A stretch of DNA of 64,000 nt, from assembly GCA_963724535.1 (NCBI GenBank), contig CAVRVD010000014.1, positions 434,001 to 498,000 on the forward strand. Reading direction: 5' to 3'. A program made the position numbers and the translations under genes. A model generated the notes under the pieces. That model searched no databases. It saw only the letters and a program-made list of their open reading frames with translations, and was not told the origin of the DNA. This document shows positions 17,830 to 27,390 of the stretch, one piece after another. Source of the stretch: JADJPO01 sp963724535. Lineage in GTDB: Bacteria; Actinomycetota; Actinomycetes; Actinomycetales; Kineosporiaceae. Position 1 is the first letter of the stretch, and every line of letters begins with the position of its first letter.

Positions 17830-19500
17830 TCAGCGCCGGCGGCTCAGCCAGCCCCGTTCGAAGGCCGTCGCGGTGGCCGCCGCGCGGGAGGCCACGCCGA
17901 GCTTGGTGCGAATGTTCGTCATGTGGCGCGCCACGGTGTGTGGGCTCAGGTGCAGCGCGGTCGCGACCTGGTGGTCGGTCTGCCCGTCGGCCACCCGGCG
18001 CAGCACCTCGAGCTCGCGGTCACTGAGCGGGCAGTCCACCGGGTCGCCGTGCGAGCCGGGGGTCGGCTCGTTGGCAGGGGCGTCGTCCAGCGCGGCCAGC
18101 AGCTCGCGCGCCAGGTGCAGGTCCGGCGCGGCACCGAGCCGGCCGAAGGTCGCCGCGGCGCTGGTCAGCTCCAGGCGGGCCGTGTCCACGTCGCCGAAGG
18201 CCCGGGCGGCGACCGCCGTCCGGACCCGCCGGCGCGCGGCCTCGTACGGGAACGACAGGTCGTGCAGGCGTGCCGCTGCTGTCCGCAGCCGCGCCAGCCC
18301 GGTCGCCGCGTCGCCGGCGGCGAGGGCCAGCTCGCCGCGCGCCGCGCTCGCCAGCGCGTCCAGCAGACTGCTGCCCGTGCCCGCCGCCACCGAGCCCAGC
18401 TCTCGTACCGTCTCCTCCAGGAGCCCCCGGTCACCCAGGGCCACCGCGACATCCACGATCGCGGCCAGCAGCTGCGCGCGGGGCAGCGGCCGCCCTGGCC
18501 CGGGCCGCAGCGCCGCGCGCAGGGCCGCCCGAGCCTCATCCGGTCGTCCCGTGGCCAGGCGCAGCAGCGCCAGCCCGGGTTGGGGCAGGACGCCGAGCTC
18601 GTGGGCCCGCGCGTAGGCGGCCTCGGCCGGTTCGGTCTCGCCGCGCATCCGGTGCAGGTCACCCACCAGACAGAACGCCTGCCCGGCGTACCGCGGGTCG
18701 AAGATGGTCAGCTCGGTGCAGGCGCGCTCGGCATCCGTCGTCGCGGAGTCCCAGTCACCACGCAGGTAGGCCAGCTCGACCGCGTAGACCCGGCACAGGC
18801 CCGGGTACATCAGGCCCTCACGCATCGAGGCGCACCACCGCAACGCCGCCTCGCTCCACTCCGAGGCCCGGCGTAGGTCGGCGATCGAGTAGCAGGCGGA
18901 GACCACGTTGCAGAACACCCAGCCCGTGTACAGCGGCTGCAGCTCGTCGTTGATGACGGCGATCATCACCTCGTCGAGCAGGTCCAGGGCGGGCTGGCGC
19001 TCGCCGAGGTCCAGCCGAGCGCGCGCCTCGGCCTGCAGGGCCATCGCGGTGAGGTCCCGGTCGCCCTTGCGGCGTCCGGCCTCGACGGCGCGCCGGGCCA
19101 GGTCGAGGGCGGCCGCGTGGTCGCCGGCCCGGGACGCCCGGTCGGAGTCGGCGACGGCGAGCCAGCCGGCGGCCACGTCGTCCCCGGACTGCGTTACGTG
19201 CCGGCGGCACCGCTCGACCCAGCCGCCGGCGACCGCGTCCTCACCGACGAGGTAGTGCTCGTAGAACAGCCGCCACGCGGCGAGCGCCGCGGCTGCGGCG
19301 TCGCCGTTCTCAACGTGCGCCTGGTAGGCGCTGCGGCGCACGTCCACCGACGCGTCGGGGTCGTCGAGCCAGAACCACGCGTCGGCCAGCAGGTCCAGCT
19401 CGGCGGCCGACAACGACGTGCGCTCCCGGGCAAGGAGGTCGTCCCGCACCCGGCGCCACCGGCCGTCCGGGCCGGGGTCGGTGGGCGGGTCGGCGGGCAT
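17830..19500 (-). CDS. LuxR-family regulator with helical-repeat sensor region
   Basis: 556 residues. The C-terminal LuxR/GerE helix-turn-helix (about residues 490-550) contains LSDRELEVLRRVADGQTDHQ and LSPHTVARHMTNIRTKLGV. Residues 1-480 are Ala/Leu-rich helices resembling TPR-like repeats, as in the sensor part of LAL/MalT regulators, but no ATPase P-loop is present. It lies 100 bp upstream of the methyltransferase and on the same strand. The target and ligand are unknown. Confidence 0.85.
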   Translation of the reverse strand: MPADPPTDPGPDGRWRRVRDDLLARERTSLSAAELDLLADAWFWLDDPDASVDVRRSAYQAHVENGDAAAAALAAWRLFYEHYLVGEDAVAGGWVERCRRHVTQSGDDVAAGWLAVADSDRASRAGDHAAALDLARRAVEAGRRKGDRDLTAMALQAEARARLDLGERQPALDLLDEVMIAVINDELQPLYTGWVFCNVVSACYSIADLRRASEWSEAALRWCASMREGLMYPGLCRVYAVELAYLRGDWDSATTDAERACTELTIFDPRYAGQAFCLVGDLHRMRGETEPAEAAYARAHELGVLPQPGLALLRLATGRPDEARAALRAALRPGPGRPLPRAQLLAAIVDVAVALGDRGLLEETVRELGSVAAGTGSSLLDALASAARGELALAAGDAATGLARLRTAAARLHDLSFPYEAARRRVRTAVAARAFGDVDTARLELTSAAATFGRLGAAPDLHLARELLAALDDAPANEPTPGSHGDPVDCPLSDRELEVLRRVADGQTDHQVATALHLSPHTVARHMTNIRTKLGVASRAAATATAFERGWLSRRR

Positions 19501-19623
19501 GCACCGATGCTAGTGACGGACCGCGGAGCGCGGGCCGCCCCACTGACTGGGTCCGCGGCGGGGCACCGACCCAGCAGGCCGAGCGGGCCCGGCGCGCCGA
19601 GCCCGACAGCGGCTCGGCGCCGG

Positions 19624-21351
19624 TCAGGCCTCCGGTAGCCGGCGCAGCCGGGTGAGCTCGTCGACGTGCTCGCGCAGCGTCGCCGCCGTCTCGCCCGGGA
19701 TCGGCACCGCCTCGAAGGCGTCGATCTGCTCGGACTCCTCCTGGTTGACCACCACGGTCAACGCGGCAACCAGGTCCAGCCAGGCGTCCTGACCCAGTGC
19801 TGCCGCGTCGGCGAACCGGTCGGCCTCGGTCAGCTGGTGGGCGACCAGGTCGGTGACCGCCTCCACCGCCTCCACGTCCACCCCCGAGGTCTCCGCGAGA
19901 TCCACCGGGCCCGCCTCGAGGTGTCCTGGCCGGGGCAGCACACCGAGGGTGGCCACGGCCAGGGTCACCGGGTCCCGGTGCGCGGCGGCGACGTCCGCCT
20001 CTGGTCCATGCACCCGTCGGTGCACCCGGTTGAGCCAGACCTGGGTCGCGGCGTCCACTCGCTCCTCGACGTCCCGCGACCGCGACCACGAGCCGCTCGT
20101 CTCACCACCGGCACGTCGCCGCTCCATCGCCCGGAAGGTCGCCTGGTCGACCTGCTCGTACAGCAGGGCGGCCGGGGCCGCGCGCAGCGCCGTCCCGAGG
20201 ACGGCCTCCCGGCCCACCGGGAACGACTGGCGCGACCGGCGGCGGAACAGCCCGGACCCTGCCGGCTCGGCGACCGCCGGGGCGGCGGCGTGCTGCCAGG
20301 CCTCGCTCAGTTCGGGCGTGATCAGCGAGCCGTCCGAGCACCGTTGCCGGATGGTCTCCCGGGCCGCGCTGAACACCCCCTCGATGTCCACCCGCAGCCG
20401 TCTGGCCGCAACGACCTGGTCGTCGATGGCGTCCGCCAGCCGTCTGACCGACGCCACGACCTCGTCCAGGGTCCCTTCCCGGGCCCTCGTCAGGTGACGG
20501 TGCCGTGTGCCCTGGTCGCGAGCCTGTTTCTCCAGCCAGGACTCCAGCTGAGCAAGCAGCTGCACGGGCAGGCGCTCGTCGATCAGCCGCGTCTCCGGCA
20601 GGATGAACATGTAGGCATGGGCGAGCCCGGCGTCGCGCAGCAGCGTGGCGAAGTGGGTCCGCACGGTGCGGGACTCGGACTGGCGCAGCCGGTTGAGCAC
20701 CGCCGCCACGGAGATCTGGCGCCGCGCGGCGCGGTGCAGCGCCTCCCAGGACAGCGCGTCCGCGTAGTCGGTGCCCGTCGTCACGAACATCCACAGGTCC
20801 GCGATCTCCAGCAGGCGGTCGGCCAGGAGGCGGTTGCTGTCCAGGCGAGAGTCCAGGTCCGGTGAGTCGATGAGGACCAGGCCCGGTGCGACGTCGTCGT
20901 GCCGCACCGGCCGGGGGTGTATGACGTGGTCCGGGGACGAGGGGTCGCCGCCCGTCGCCAGCCCGTTGCCCTCGAGCAGTCCGATCCGGCCCAGCGCCGC
21001 CTCGTCCAGGGGGTGGTAGACCATCACCGGCTCGCGGGTCGTGGGTCGCATCACCCCGCTCAGACTGACCCCATCCCCGATCAGGGAGTTGACCAACGTG
21101 GACTTGCCGGCGCCGGTGGGTCCCCCGATCACCACGACGAGCGGAGCCTCGCGCTCGTCGAGCCGGGGCAGCGTGTAGGCCTCCAGCAGGCGCAGCGCGT
21201 GCTCACGCTCCTCGCGGACCAGGTCCAGCCCGGCGGCTCGCCGGGGCAGATGAAGAGTTTGCACCGCGGCATGCAGACGGGTCAGAGCCTCGGAGAGCTT
21301 GGGACCAGCAACGGGAGCGTCCACTGCGCGTTGCACTGCACCGTCACCCAT
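19624..21351 (-). CDS. Dynamin-like / YfjP-type GTPase
   Basis: 575 residues. The G1 P-loop is GGPTGAGKST (residues 76-85), followed by a G2-like Thr-rich segment (MRPTTREP) and a G3 region VLIDSPDLDSR. The C-terminal half is helical. Actinobacteria often carry such GTPases as adjacent pairs in one operon; here no partner gene lies beside it. Its role is probably at the membrane, inferred from the dynamin-like family. Confidence 0.78.
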   Translation of the reverse strand: MGDGAVQRAVDAPVAGPKLSEALTRLHAAVQTLHLPRRAAGLDLVREEREHALRLLEAYTLPRLDEREAPLVVVIGGPTGAGKSTLVNSLIGDGVSLSGVMRPTTREPVMVYHPLDEAALGRIGLLEGNGLATGGDPSSPDHVIHPRPVRHDDVAPGLVLIDSPDLDSRLDSNRLLADRLLEIADLWMFVTTGTDYADALSWEALHRAARRQISVAAVLNRLRQSESRTVRTHFATLLRDAGLAHAYMFILPETRLIDERLPVQLLAQLESWLEKQARDQGTRHRHLTRAREGTLDEVVASVRRLADAIDDQVVAARRLRVDIEGVFSAARETIRQRCSDGSLITPELSEAWQHAAAPAVAEPAGSGLFRRRSRQSFPVGREAVLGTALRAAPAALLYEQVDQATFRAMERRRAGGETSGSWSRSRDVEERVDAATQVWLNRVHRRVHGPEADVAAAHRDPVTLAVATLGVLPRPGHLEAGPVDLAETSGVDVEAVEAVTDLVAHQLTEADRFADAAALGQDAWLDLVAALTVVVNQEESEQIDAFEAVPIPGETAATLREHVDELTRLRRLPEA

Positions 21352-21638
21352 CTGACCGTGTCCCTCCTCCCCGAGTGGTTTTCGACCCGCGGACGATCGT
21401 ATCGACCGGGCAGGCGGCCCACCACGGCCGTCGGGAGTAGGCGTGCCCGACTATCCCATGTTCGACGATGAGTGGGCACTTCCGAGGCCCGATGCGCCGA
21501 TCGGGTGACGGTCAGCCATATCCGGGCAATATCTCTCCGTTAACGATCGGCGGGGTTGACTCAGTGTGCTCAGACATGTTCGGTCACGGAGCCTTCTCGC
21601 ACGACCCAGGGACGGGTCCTCATCGGGAGCTGCCAGTC

Positions 21639-23342
21639 ATGGGTCATCACTCGGCGCCGTCGCTCGACGACGTCATCACCGCACCCACGCCGTCGTCGCG
21701 ACGGGCGTTGCGGGAGTCCGTGCGCGGGCGCTCCGCGCGCCCCGGGGCCGTCCGACGGGCGACCGACAGGTCGCGCACGCCGAGCCGGTGGCGGCGCACC
21801 GCGGCCGTTGCGGCGGTGGTCCTGGTCGGCGCCGGGATGGTCCTGCTCAGCGGTCAGCGGGCCGGCGCGGGCAACGCCGTGGTCAACTCCCATCTGGACG
21901 ACGGGATCACCGGGTGGAAGGTCAACCCGGGCGCGACCCTGGTCAGCGTGCCGGGCCGGACCGGGGCGGCGGCGCGCATCGGCCACCACCGCGACCGGCG
22001 GTGGACGATCGCGCTCAACGACGTGGTGAACACCGTCGCCAGCACGACCGCGGGCACCCAGTACCGGGCCCGGGTCTGGGTCCGGGCCACCCGGGCCGGA
22101 CAGCGGGTGAGCCTGCGGGTGATGGAGTACCGCGGCCGCGCGTACAAGGGTCAACGCCTGACCACCCTGCGGGTGCGGGACACCGATTGGCACGAGCTGT
22201 CCCTGACCTACACCGCCGCCACCCACGGTGCGTCCCTGGACCTGAACGTCGTCGCGCACCGGCTGGCCGAGGGGACCTTCGTCGATGTCGACGACATCGA
22301 GCTGCGGGCTCCCAGTGGGCTGCCGTCCAGCACCGCGCCGGCCAACACCGCGCCGGCCAACACTGCGCCGGCCAACACCGCGCCGGCCAACACCGCGCCG
22401 GCCAACACCGCGCCGGCCAACACCGCGCCGGCCAACACCGCGCCGGCCAACACCGCGCCGGCCAACACCGCGCCGGCCAACACCGCGCCGGCCAACACCG
22501 CGCCGGCCAACACCGCGCCGGCCAACACCGCGCCGGCCAACACCGCGCCGGCCAACACCGCGCCAGCCAACACCGCGCCGGCCGGCTGGCGGCTGGTGTG
22601 GGCTGATGAGTTCACCGGCTCCGCGGTGGACCCCGAGCAGTGGCGGATCGAGCACCTGTCCACCTACGGCGACGGGAACTCCGAGCTGGCCTGCCTGATG
22701 AACCGGCCCGAGAACCTCCAGGTCTCTGGCGGCGTCCTGCGTCTCATCGCCCGGCGGGAGTCGACCCCGGTGCGGTGCGGCTCGGCGGACGCCCGGTTCC
22801 CGGACGGACGCCGGTACACCTCGGCCCACCTGAGCACCAAGGGCAAGGCCGACTGGACGCATGGCCGGTTCGAGGTCCGGGCCAAGCTGCCCACCCAGCA
22901 GGGCACCACCAAGGGTCTGTGGCCGGCGTTCTGGCTGCGCCCGACGGCCGGCGGCACCGGCGAGCTGGATGTCCTCGAGGCGATCGGCAGCGACGGCGGG
23001 GGCAGCGAGCACACCAAGGTGCACCAGACCATCTGGTACGACTACACCGGCACCCATCGGCACGAGCCGGCGACGGTCACGGTGCAGAACGGCCTGCCCT
23101 CGGCCGCCTACCACACCTATGCCGCCGAGTGGGAGCCGGGCGCGATCCGCTGGTACGTCGACGGCCAGCTCACCTACACCCGCACCAGCGCCACCACCGG
23201 CTGGCTGGACTCGGCGTTCAACAAGCCGTTCTACCTGCGGCTCAACCTCGCCGTGGGCGGCGGCTGGCCCGGGTCACCGACCGACGCCACGGTTCTGCCG
23301 GCCAGCTTCGACGTCGACTACGTGCGGGTCTACCAGCGCTGA
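21639..23342 (+). CDS. Secreted GH16 family endo-beta-glucanase with carbohydrate-binding-like N-domain
   Basis: 567 residues from ATG 21639 (GGGAG upstream). Further in-frame ATGs up to 21468 would add 57 residues without a better ribosome site. A cytoplasmic basic stretch is followed by a membrane/signal segment (AAVAAVVLVGAGMVLLSG). Next come a beta-sandwich resembling a CBM (about 80-225), 16 copies of TAPAN as a linker, and a GH16 catalytic domain with the active-site motif ELDVLEAIG. The nucleophile and acid/base are Glu442 and Glu447, with Asp444 between. It probably cuts beta-1,3- or mixed-linkage glucans outside the cell. Laminarinase is the closest guess. Confidence 0.87.
   Translation: MGHHSAPSLDDVITAPTPSSRRALRESVRGRSARPGAVRRATDRSRTPSRWRRTAAVAAVVLVGAGMVLLSGQRAGAGNAVVNSHLDDGITGWKVNPGATLVSVPGRTGAAARIGHHRDRRWTIALNDVVNTVASTTAGTQYRARVWVRATRAGQRVSLRVMEYRGRAYKGQRLTTLRVRDTDWHELSLTYTAATHGASLDLNVVAHRLAEGTFVDVDDIELRAPSGLPSSTAPANTAPANTAPANTAPANTAPANTAPANTAPANTAPANTAPANTAPANTAPANTAPANTAPANTAPANTAPANTAPANTAPAGWRLVWADEFTGSAVDPEQWRIEHLSTYGDGNSELACLMNRPENLQVSGGVLRLIARRESTPVRCGSADARFPDGRRYTSAHLSTKGKADWTHGRFEVRAKLPTQQGTTKGLWPAFWLRPTAGGTGELDVLEAIGSDGGGSEHTKVHQTIWYDYTGTHRHEPATVTVQNGLPSAAYHTYAAEWEPGAIRWYVDGQLTYTRTSATTGWLDSAFNKPFYLRLNLAVGGGWPGSPTDATVLPASFDVDYVRVYQR
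22332..22583 (+). repeat. Sixteen tandem 15-bp units encoding the TAPAN linker of the GH16 protein
   Basis: Units of ACCGCGCCGGCCAAC run from 22332 to 22571 (240 bp, 16 copies), plus a partial 17th (TAPA) to 22583. They are identical except for ACT at 22362-22364 in unit 3 and CCA at 22563-22565 in unit 16. The near identity at DNA level, not only protein level, points to recent expansion by slippage. Each unit keeps the reading frame, so copy number can vary without breaking the gene. Confidence 0.95.
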
Positions 23343-23353
23343 CCCCGGTTGAC

Positions 23354-24265
23354 TCACCCGCCCACGGTGAACGTCTTGGTGTCCCACAGGAAGAGGGAGC
23401 CGTCCTCGCCGCTGTCGGTGTAGGCGCGCAGCTCGTAGGTGCCGCTGGGCAGCGCGATGGTGGTCTCGGCCTCGGCGAAGTTGCCCATCATCGTCGTCAC
23501 GTAGGTGTCCGCCACCTTCGTCCCGTCCCGGTAGACCTGCAACGTGTTGTGACCCTCGAAGCCGGTCCCGTAGACGTGCACCCGCACCGGCGAGGAGGTC
23601 GTCGCCCCCTGGTCCGGGGCGAGGATCCACACCTGGGCGAACACATCGAGCGCCGGCGCGCGCCGCACCGGGTCGGTCCAGTCGGCGTGCCCGGACGGCG
23701 GCACAGCCCCGTCGATCCGCACCCGCACGGCCTTGATCCTCGGGTCGGCGGCGGTCACCGTGTGCACCAGCTGCTGCACGGCGGCATTCTCGTAGGCGGC
23801 GCCCAGGGCGACGAAGGCGGACAGGTTCACCGTGGCCGTCGTGCCGTCGACGCTGACGCCGAGCACCTGGTCGCCCTTCGGCCACGGGGAGGTGTAGTCC
23901 GGGTCGCGTGGAGCGCCGGCCAGCATCTCCTCGACCGCGGCACTCACCGCTGCACCCGGTCCGTCACCGACGGCCAGACGGTGGAACTCCCGGTACAGCC
24001 GCGGCTGGTTGTCCGCGTCGGCGACGTAGTACACCGCCATGGCGGTCCCCGAGCCCGACGGGACGGCGGCCGACGGCTCCGGCGACGGTGAGGGTGAGCT
24101 GGGCGCGGCGGAGGCCGAGGTGCTCGCGGACGTCGTGGTCGGCGACGAGGCGCCGGTCGTGCCGTCGCCTGCACCGTCACCCGCGCAGCCGCTGAGCAGC
24201 ATCAGCCCCGCCACGAACAGCACGCCGGCCCTACCGGGCCTGATGAGGCACATCGGGGTGAACAT
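23354..24265 (-). CDS. Lipoprotein with GerMN and Gmad2-like immunoglobulin domains
   Basis: 303 residues from ATG 24265 (AAGGG upstream). A signal peptide ends in the lipobox LSGCAG, so the protein is lipid-anchored outside the membrane. A Ser/Thr/Pro linker is followed by a GerMN domain (about 75-190, AVYYVADADNQPRLYREF...) and a C-terminal Gmad2-type Ig-like domain (about 200-300). The two domains occur together in actinobacterial envelope lipoproteins such as LpqB-like and spore-germination-related proteins. No spore role is implied. Convergent with the GH16 gene. Confidence 0.83.
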   Translation of the reverse strand: MFTPMCLIRPGRAGVLFVAGLMLLSGCAGDGAGDGTTGASSPTTTSASTSASAAPSSPSPSPEPSAAVPSGSGTAMAVYYVADADNQPRLYREFHRLAVGDGPGAAVSAAVEEMLAGAPRDPDYTSPWPKGDQVLGVSVDGTTATVNLSAFVALGAAYENAAVQQLVHTVTAADPRIKAVRVRIDGAVPPSGHADWTDPVRRAPALDVFAQVWILAPDQGATTSSPVRVHVYGTGFEGHNTLQVYRDGTKVADTYVTTMMGNFAEAETTIALPSGTYELRAYTDSGEDGSLFLWDTKTFTVGG

Positions 24266-24446
24266 GACGCACCCTTTCTGCGGCCTGCTGGTCGGCAGAG
24301 CCGACGACTCCAGTGTCCCGCCGTGCGCGGGACATGGTGAAGACGTTCGTCGTCGCCTTCGGGTTGACGTCGACAAAGCGGACGCCGCGCGCCGGCGGCC
24401 CACGGTGACCATGTCCTGGCGGCCGGGGACGACGTACCCTCTGTGG

Positions 24447-25334
24447 ATGGCAGGGACGGTCCAGACGCGGACCCCGGACGAGGCACCGTCCGGCGGTCGC
24501 AGCGGGTGGGCAGGTTCCCCGTTTCGGGTGCTCGGGGTCGTCCTGGTCCTGGTCATGCTCGCCCTGGCGGCCTGGACCGGTCTGCGTTCGGATGACCCCG
24601 AGTTGACCGGCGCCGATGTGGACGCCGTGGTCGAGCAGGGCATCGAACGGGCCCTGCAGGCCGAGCGCGACACACCGCCGGCCGCGGCGACGGCCTACCA
24701 GACGATCCTGCCGTCCCTGGTCAGGGTGACCACCCGCCGCGCTGCGGGCGCGGACGGCGTGCCCGGCCCGGCGGGTCTCGGTGCGGGTGTGGTGGTCAAC
24801 GCCGACGGCGTCGTCCTGACCGCGCTGCACGTGGTCGACTCCGTGGCCGCGACGATTGTGGACGACGTCACCGGTCGCTCGGTAGGACCGATCGAGGTCA
24901 CCTTCGCCGACGGCACCACGGCGGGCGCTCGGGTGGCCGGCCGTGAGCCCGAGAACGACATGGCGGTGCTGGCCGTGGACCGGCTGCCCGAGGTCGTGGT
25001 GCCTGCCGTCCTGGGCGGCGGCGTGCGGGTCGGCGACGAGGTGTTCGCGGTCGGCAACCCGCTCGGGTTGCGCAGCAGCCTCAGCGCCGGCGTGGTCTCG
25101 GCGACCGGGCGCACGGTCGGCACCGAGGACGGCGGGCGGCTGAGCGAGCTGATCCAGTTCGACGCCGCCGTCAACCCCGGCAACAGCGGCGGGCCGCTGC
25201 TGAACCGGGACGGACAGGTGGTCGGCATCATCACCGGGCTGGCCAACCCGACCGACCAGGCCTACTTCGTCGGCATCGGCTTCGCCGTCCCGATCGCCAC
25301 GGCCGGCGGCGCCGCCGGCGGACCACAGAGATGA
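24447..25334 (+). CDS. Membrane-anchored trypsin-like (HtrA/DegP-type) serine protease without PDZ
   Basis: 295 residues from ATG 24447. TACCCT at 24435-24440 lies 7 bp upstream with no Shine-Dalgarno, which suggests a leaderless transcript. One N-terminal membrane helix (VLGVVLVLVMLALAAW, about 28-44) places the protease outside. The full catalytic triad is visible: His128 (TALHVVDS), Asp171 (ENDMAVL), Ser247 (GNSGGPL). The chain stops soon after the protease domain and lacks the PDZ domain of classical HtrA. It lies 25 bp before the MoxR gene and may be cotranscribed with it. Confidence 0.88.
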   Translation: MAGTVQTRTPDEAPSGGRSGWAGSPFRVLGVVLVLVMLALAAWTGLRSDDPELTGADVDAVVEQGIERALQAERDTPPAAATAYQTILPSLVRVTTRRAAGADGVPGPAGLGAGVVVNADGVVLTALHVVDSVAATIVDDVTGRSVGPIEVTFADGTTAGARVAGREPENDMAVLAVDRLPEVVVPAVLGGGVRVGDEVFAVGNPLGLRSSLSAGVVSATGRTVGTEDGGRLSELIQFDAAVNPGNSGGPLLNRDGQVVGIITGLANPTDQAYFVGIGFAVPIATAGGAAGGPQR

Positions 25335-25359
25335 CCCCGCCGAGCCGACAGGAGCGCCG

Positions 25360-26406
25360 ATGGAACCGGAACCCGCCCCCGCGCCGCCGCCCCTGACCGG
25401 TGTGAGCCTCGGGTCTGGGGCGAGCGGCCCGGGCCGGTCCCAGCACCCCCTGGAACAGGCGCTGTACGAGGTGAAGAAGACCATCGTCGGCCAGGACCGC
25501 CTGCTGGAGCGGATGTTCGTGGCCCTGCTCGCCCGCGGCCACCTCCTCGTCGAGGGCGTCCCGGGCCTGGCCAAGACCATGGCGATCAAGACGTTGGCCC
25601 GCGCCATCGGGGGCCAGTTCCAGCGGGTCCAGTTCACCGCCGACCTGGTACCGGCCGACATCGTCGGCACCCGCATCTACAACCAGAAGGAAGGCGCTTT
25701 CGAGGTCTCCCTGGGCCCGGTGTTCACCAACCTGCTGCTCGCCGATGAGATCAACCGGGCCCCGGCGAAGGTGCAGAGCGCGCTGCTCGAGGTGATGCAG
25801 GAGCGGCAGGTGACCATCGGCCGGCAGACCTTCACCGCGCCGGACCCGTTTCTGGTCATGGCCACCCAGAACCCGATCGAGTCCGAGGGCACCTACCCGC
25901 TGCCCGAGGCCCAGGTCGACCGGTTCATGCTCAAGGTACTCGTGGAGTATCCCTCGCCCACCGAGGAGTTCGTCGTGGTCGAGCGGATGACCTCTGCCCT
26001 GGAGCAGGTCGGCCAGGTGCTCGACCCCGATCGGTTGATCGGCTACCAGCAGGCAGCGGACGCCGTCTACGTCGACCCCGGAATCATCGAGTACGCCGTC
26101 CGGCTGGCCACTGCCACCCGCCGCCCCGCCGAGGTCGGGCTGGACCAGCTGGCCAGGTACCTGTCCTTCGGTGCCAGCCCCCGGGCCCCGATCAACCTGG
26201 TGCTGGCGGCCAAGGCGCTGGCCTACCTGCGCGGGCGGGACTACGTGCTGGCGACCGATGCTCGCGACCTGGCCCGCGATGTCCTGCGGCACCGGATGGT
26301 GCTGTCCTACGAGGCGCTGGCCGACGGGGTCGGACCCGACGACCTGCTGACCTCGTTCCTGACGGTGGTCCCGCTCCCGAAGCTGCCCCTGGCCGAGGCG
26401 CGCTGA
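25360..26406 (+). CDS. MoxR-family AAA+ ATPase
   Basis: 348 residues, ATG 25360 preceded by AGGAG. Walker A is GVPGLAKT (residues 66-73), the form typical of MoxR. Walker B is LLLADEINRAP, and sensor 1 lies near MATQNPIESEGTYPLPEAQ. MoxR ATPases act with VWA proteins as chaperone-like activators. Here it heads a MoxR-DUF58-VWA-VWA operon, the standard layout. Confidence 0.94.
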   Translation: MEPEPAPAPPPLTGVSLGSGASGPGRSQHPLEQALYEVKKTIVGQDRLLERMFVALLARGHLLVEGVPGLAKTMAIKTLARAIGGQFQRVQFTADLVPADIVGTRIYNQKEGAFEVSLGPVFTNLLLADEINRAPAKVQSALLEVMQERQVTIGRQTFTAPDPFLVMATQNPIESEGTYPLPEAQVDRFMLKVLVEYPSPTEEFVVVERMTSALEQVGQVLDPDRLIGYQQAADAVYVDPGIIEYAVRLATATRRPAEVGLDQLARYLSFGASPRAPINLVLAAKALAYLRGRDYVLATDARDLARDVLRHRMVLSYEALADGVGPDDLLTSFLTVVPLPKLPLAEAR

Positions 26407-26451
26407 GACGTCCACCGCCGACGGCGCCGACGACCGCAGGGGAGGGAGACG

Positions 26452-27390
26452 ATGCTCCGGTCCGTGCTCACCCCCGAGCGGGTGCTGCGCCGGCTCGAGT
26501 GGCGGGTGATCCGCCGCCTCGATGGTCGGTTGCAGGGTGATGCCCGGACCGTGCTGAGGGGTCACGGGATCGACGTCGCCGACCTGCGCGAGTACCTGCC
26601 CGGGGACGAGGCCCGGCACATCGACTGGAACGTCACCGCCCGGACCGACATCCCGTATGTGCGCGAGTACCTGGAGGACCGGGAGGTGACCGGCTGGCTG
26701 TTGCTGGACCGGTCGGCGTCGATGGGGTTCGGTCCGATCGAGCGGCGCAAGCACCTGGTGCTCACCGAGACCGCCGCGGTCCTGGCCCAGTTGCTGGCCC
26801 GAAGCGGGAACCGGGTCGGGGCGCTGCTGTTCGACTCGCGGGTGCGCGAGACCATCGCGCCCGGGCACGGACGCCGGCAGGTGCTGCGGATCCTGTCCCG
26901 GCTCCTCGCCGACCCCGGCGGTCCGGGCGGAGCGGACGAGGCGGACGCGCCGTCCGGCACCACCGACCTCGCCGTGCCGCTCCACGCGGCACTGGGAATG
27001 ATCCGGCGTCGCAGCCTGGTCGTCCTGGTCAGTGACTTCATCAGCGAGGACGGCTGGCAGCGGCCGCTGCGCATGCTGGCCCAGCGCCACGACGTCGTCG
27101 CGCTGCGGGTGAGCGACCCGCGCGAGTTCGATCTGCCCGCCGTCGGCCTGCTGCATGTCGAGGACCCCGAGACCGGCGAGCAGATCCTCATCGACTCCGA
27201 CGACCCCGAGTTCCGGGCCCGGCTGGCCGAGGCCGCCCAGCACCGCGACCGCGCCGTCCGGGACGCGGTGCGCTCGGCCGGCACCGAGCTGCACTCGATC
27301 TCCACCGACGACGACCTGGTCCGGGCGATGATCCGGATCGCCCGCCTCCGACGGCAGGCCGCTCGGCAGGTCAGGGGAGGCCGGCCATGA
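26452..27390 (+). CDS. DUF58 domain protein
   Basis: 312 residues, ATG 26452 with GGAGGGAG upstream. It contains the DUF58 core (YLPGDEARHIDWNVTARTD) followed by a VWA-like fold with LLLDRSASMGFG and LVVLVSDFISED. No membrane segment is seen. The gene overlaps the next VWA gene by 4 bp (ATGA). It is a standard partner of MoxR; the molecular role in the family is still poorly defined. Confidence 0.92.
   Translation: MLRSVLTPERVLRRLEWRVIRRLDGRLQGDARTVLRGHGIDVADLREYLPGDEARHIDWNVTARTDIPYVREYLEDREVTGWLLLDRSASMGFGPIERRKHLVLTETAAVLAQLLARSGNRVGALLFDSRVRETIAPGHGRRQVLRILSRLLADPGGPGGADEADAPSGTTDLAVPLHAALGMIRRRSLVVLVSDFISEDGWQRPLRMLAQRHDVVALRVSDPREFDLPAVGLLHVEDPETGEQILIDSDDPEFRARLAEAAQHRDRAVRDAVRSAGTELHSISTDDDLVRAMIRIARLRRQAARQVRGGRP

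Noticed and set aside
17818..18876. Long plus-strand frame of 352 codons
   Set aside because: Antisense shadow of the LuxR regulator; no family-like motif and no start context.
22332..22583. CRISPR-like array
   Set aside because: The 15-bp units are directly adjacent with no spacers and encode a protein linker in frame.
21570..23114. Minus-strand frame with many VGRRG repeats
   Set aside because: It is only the antisense reading of the TAPAN repeat in the GH16 gene.
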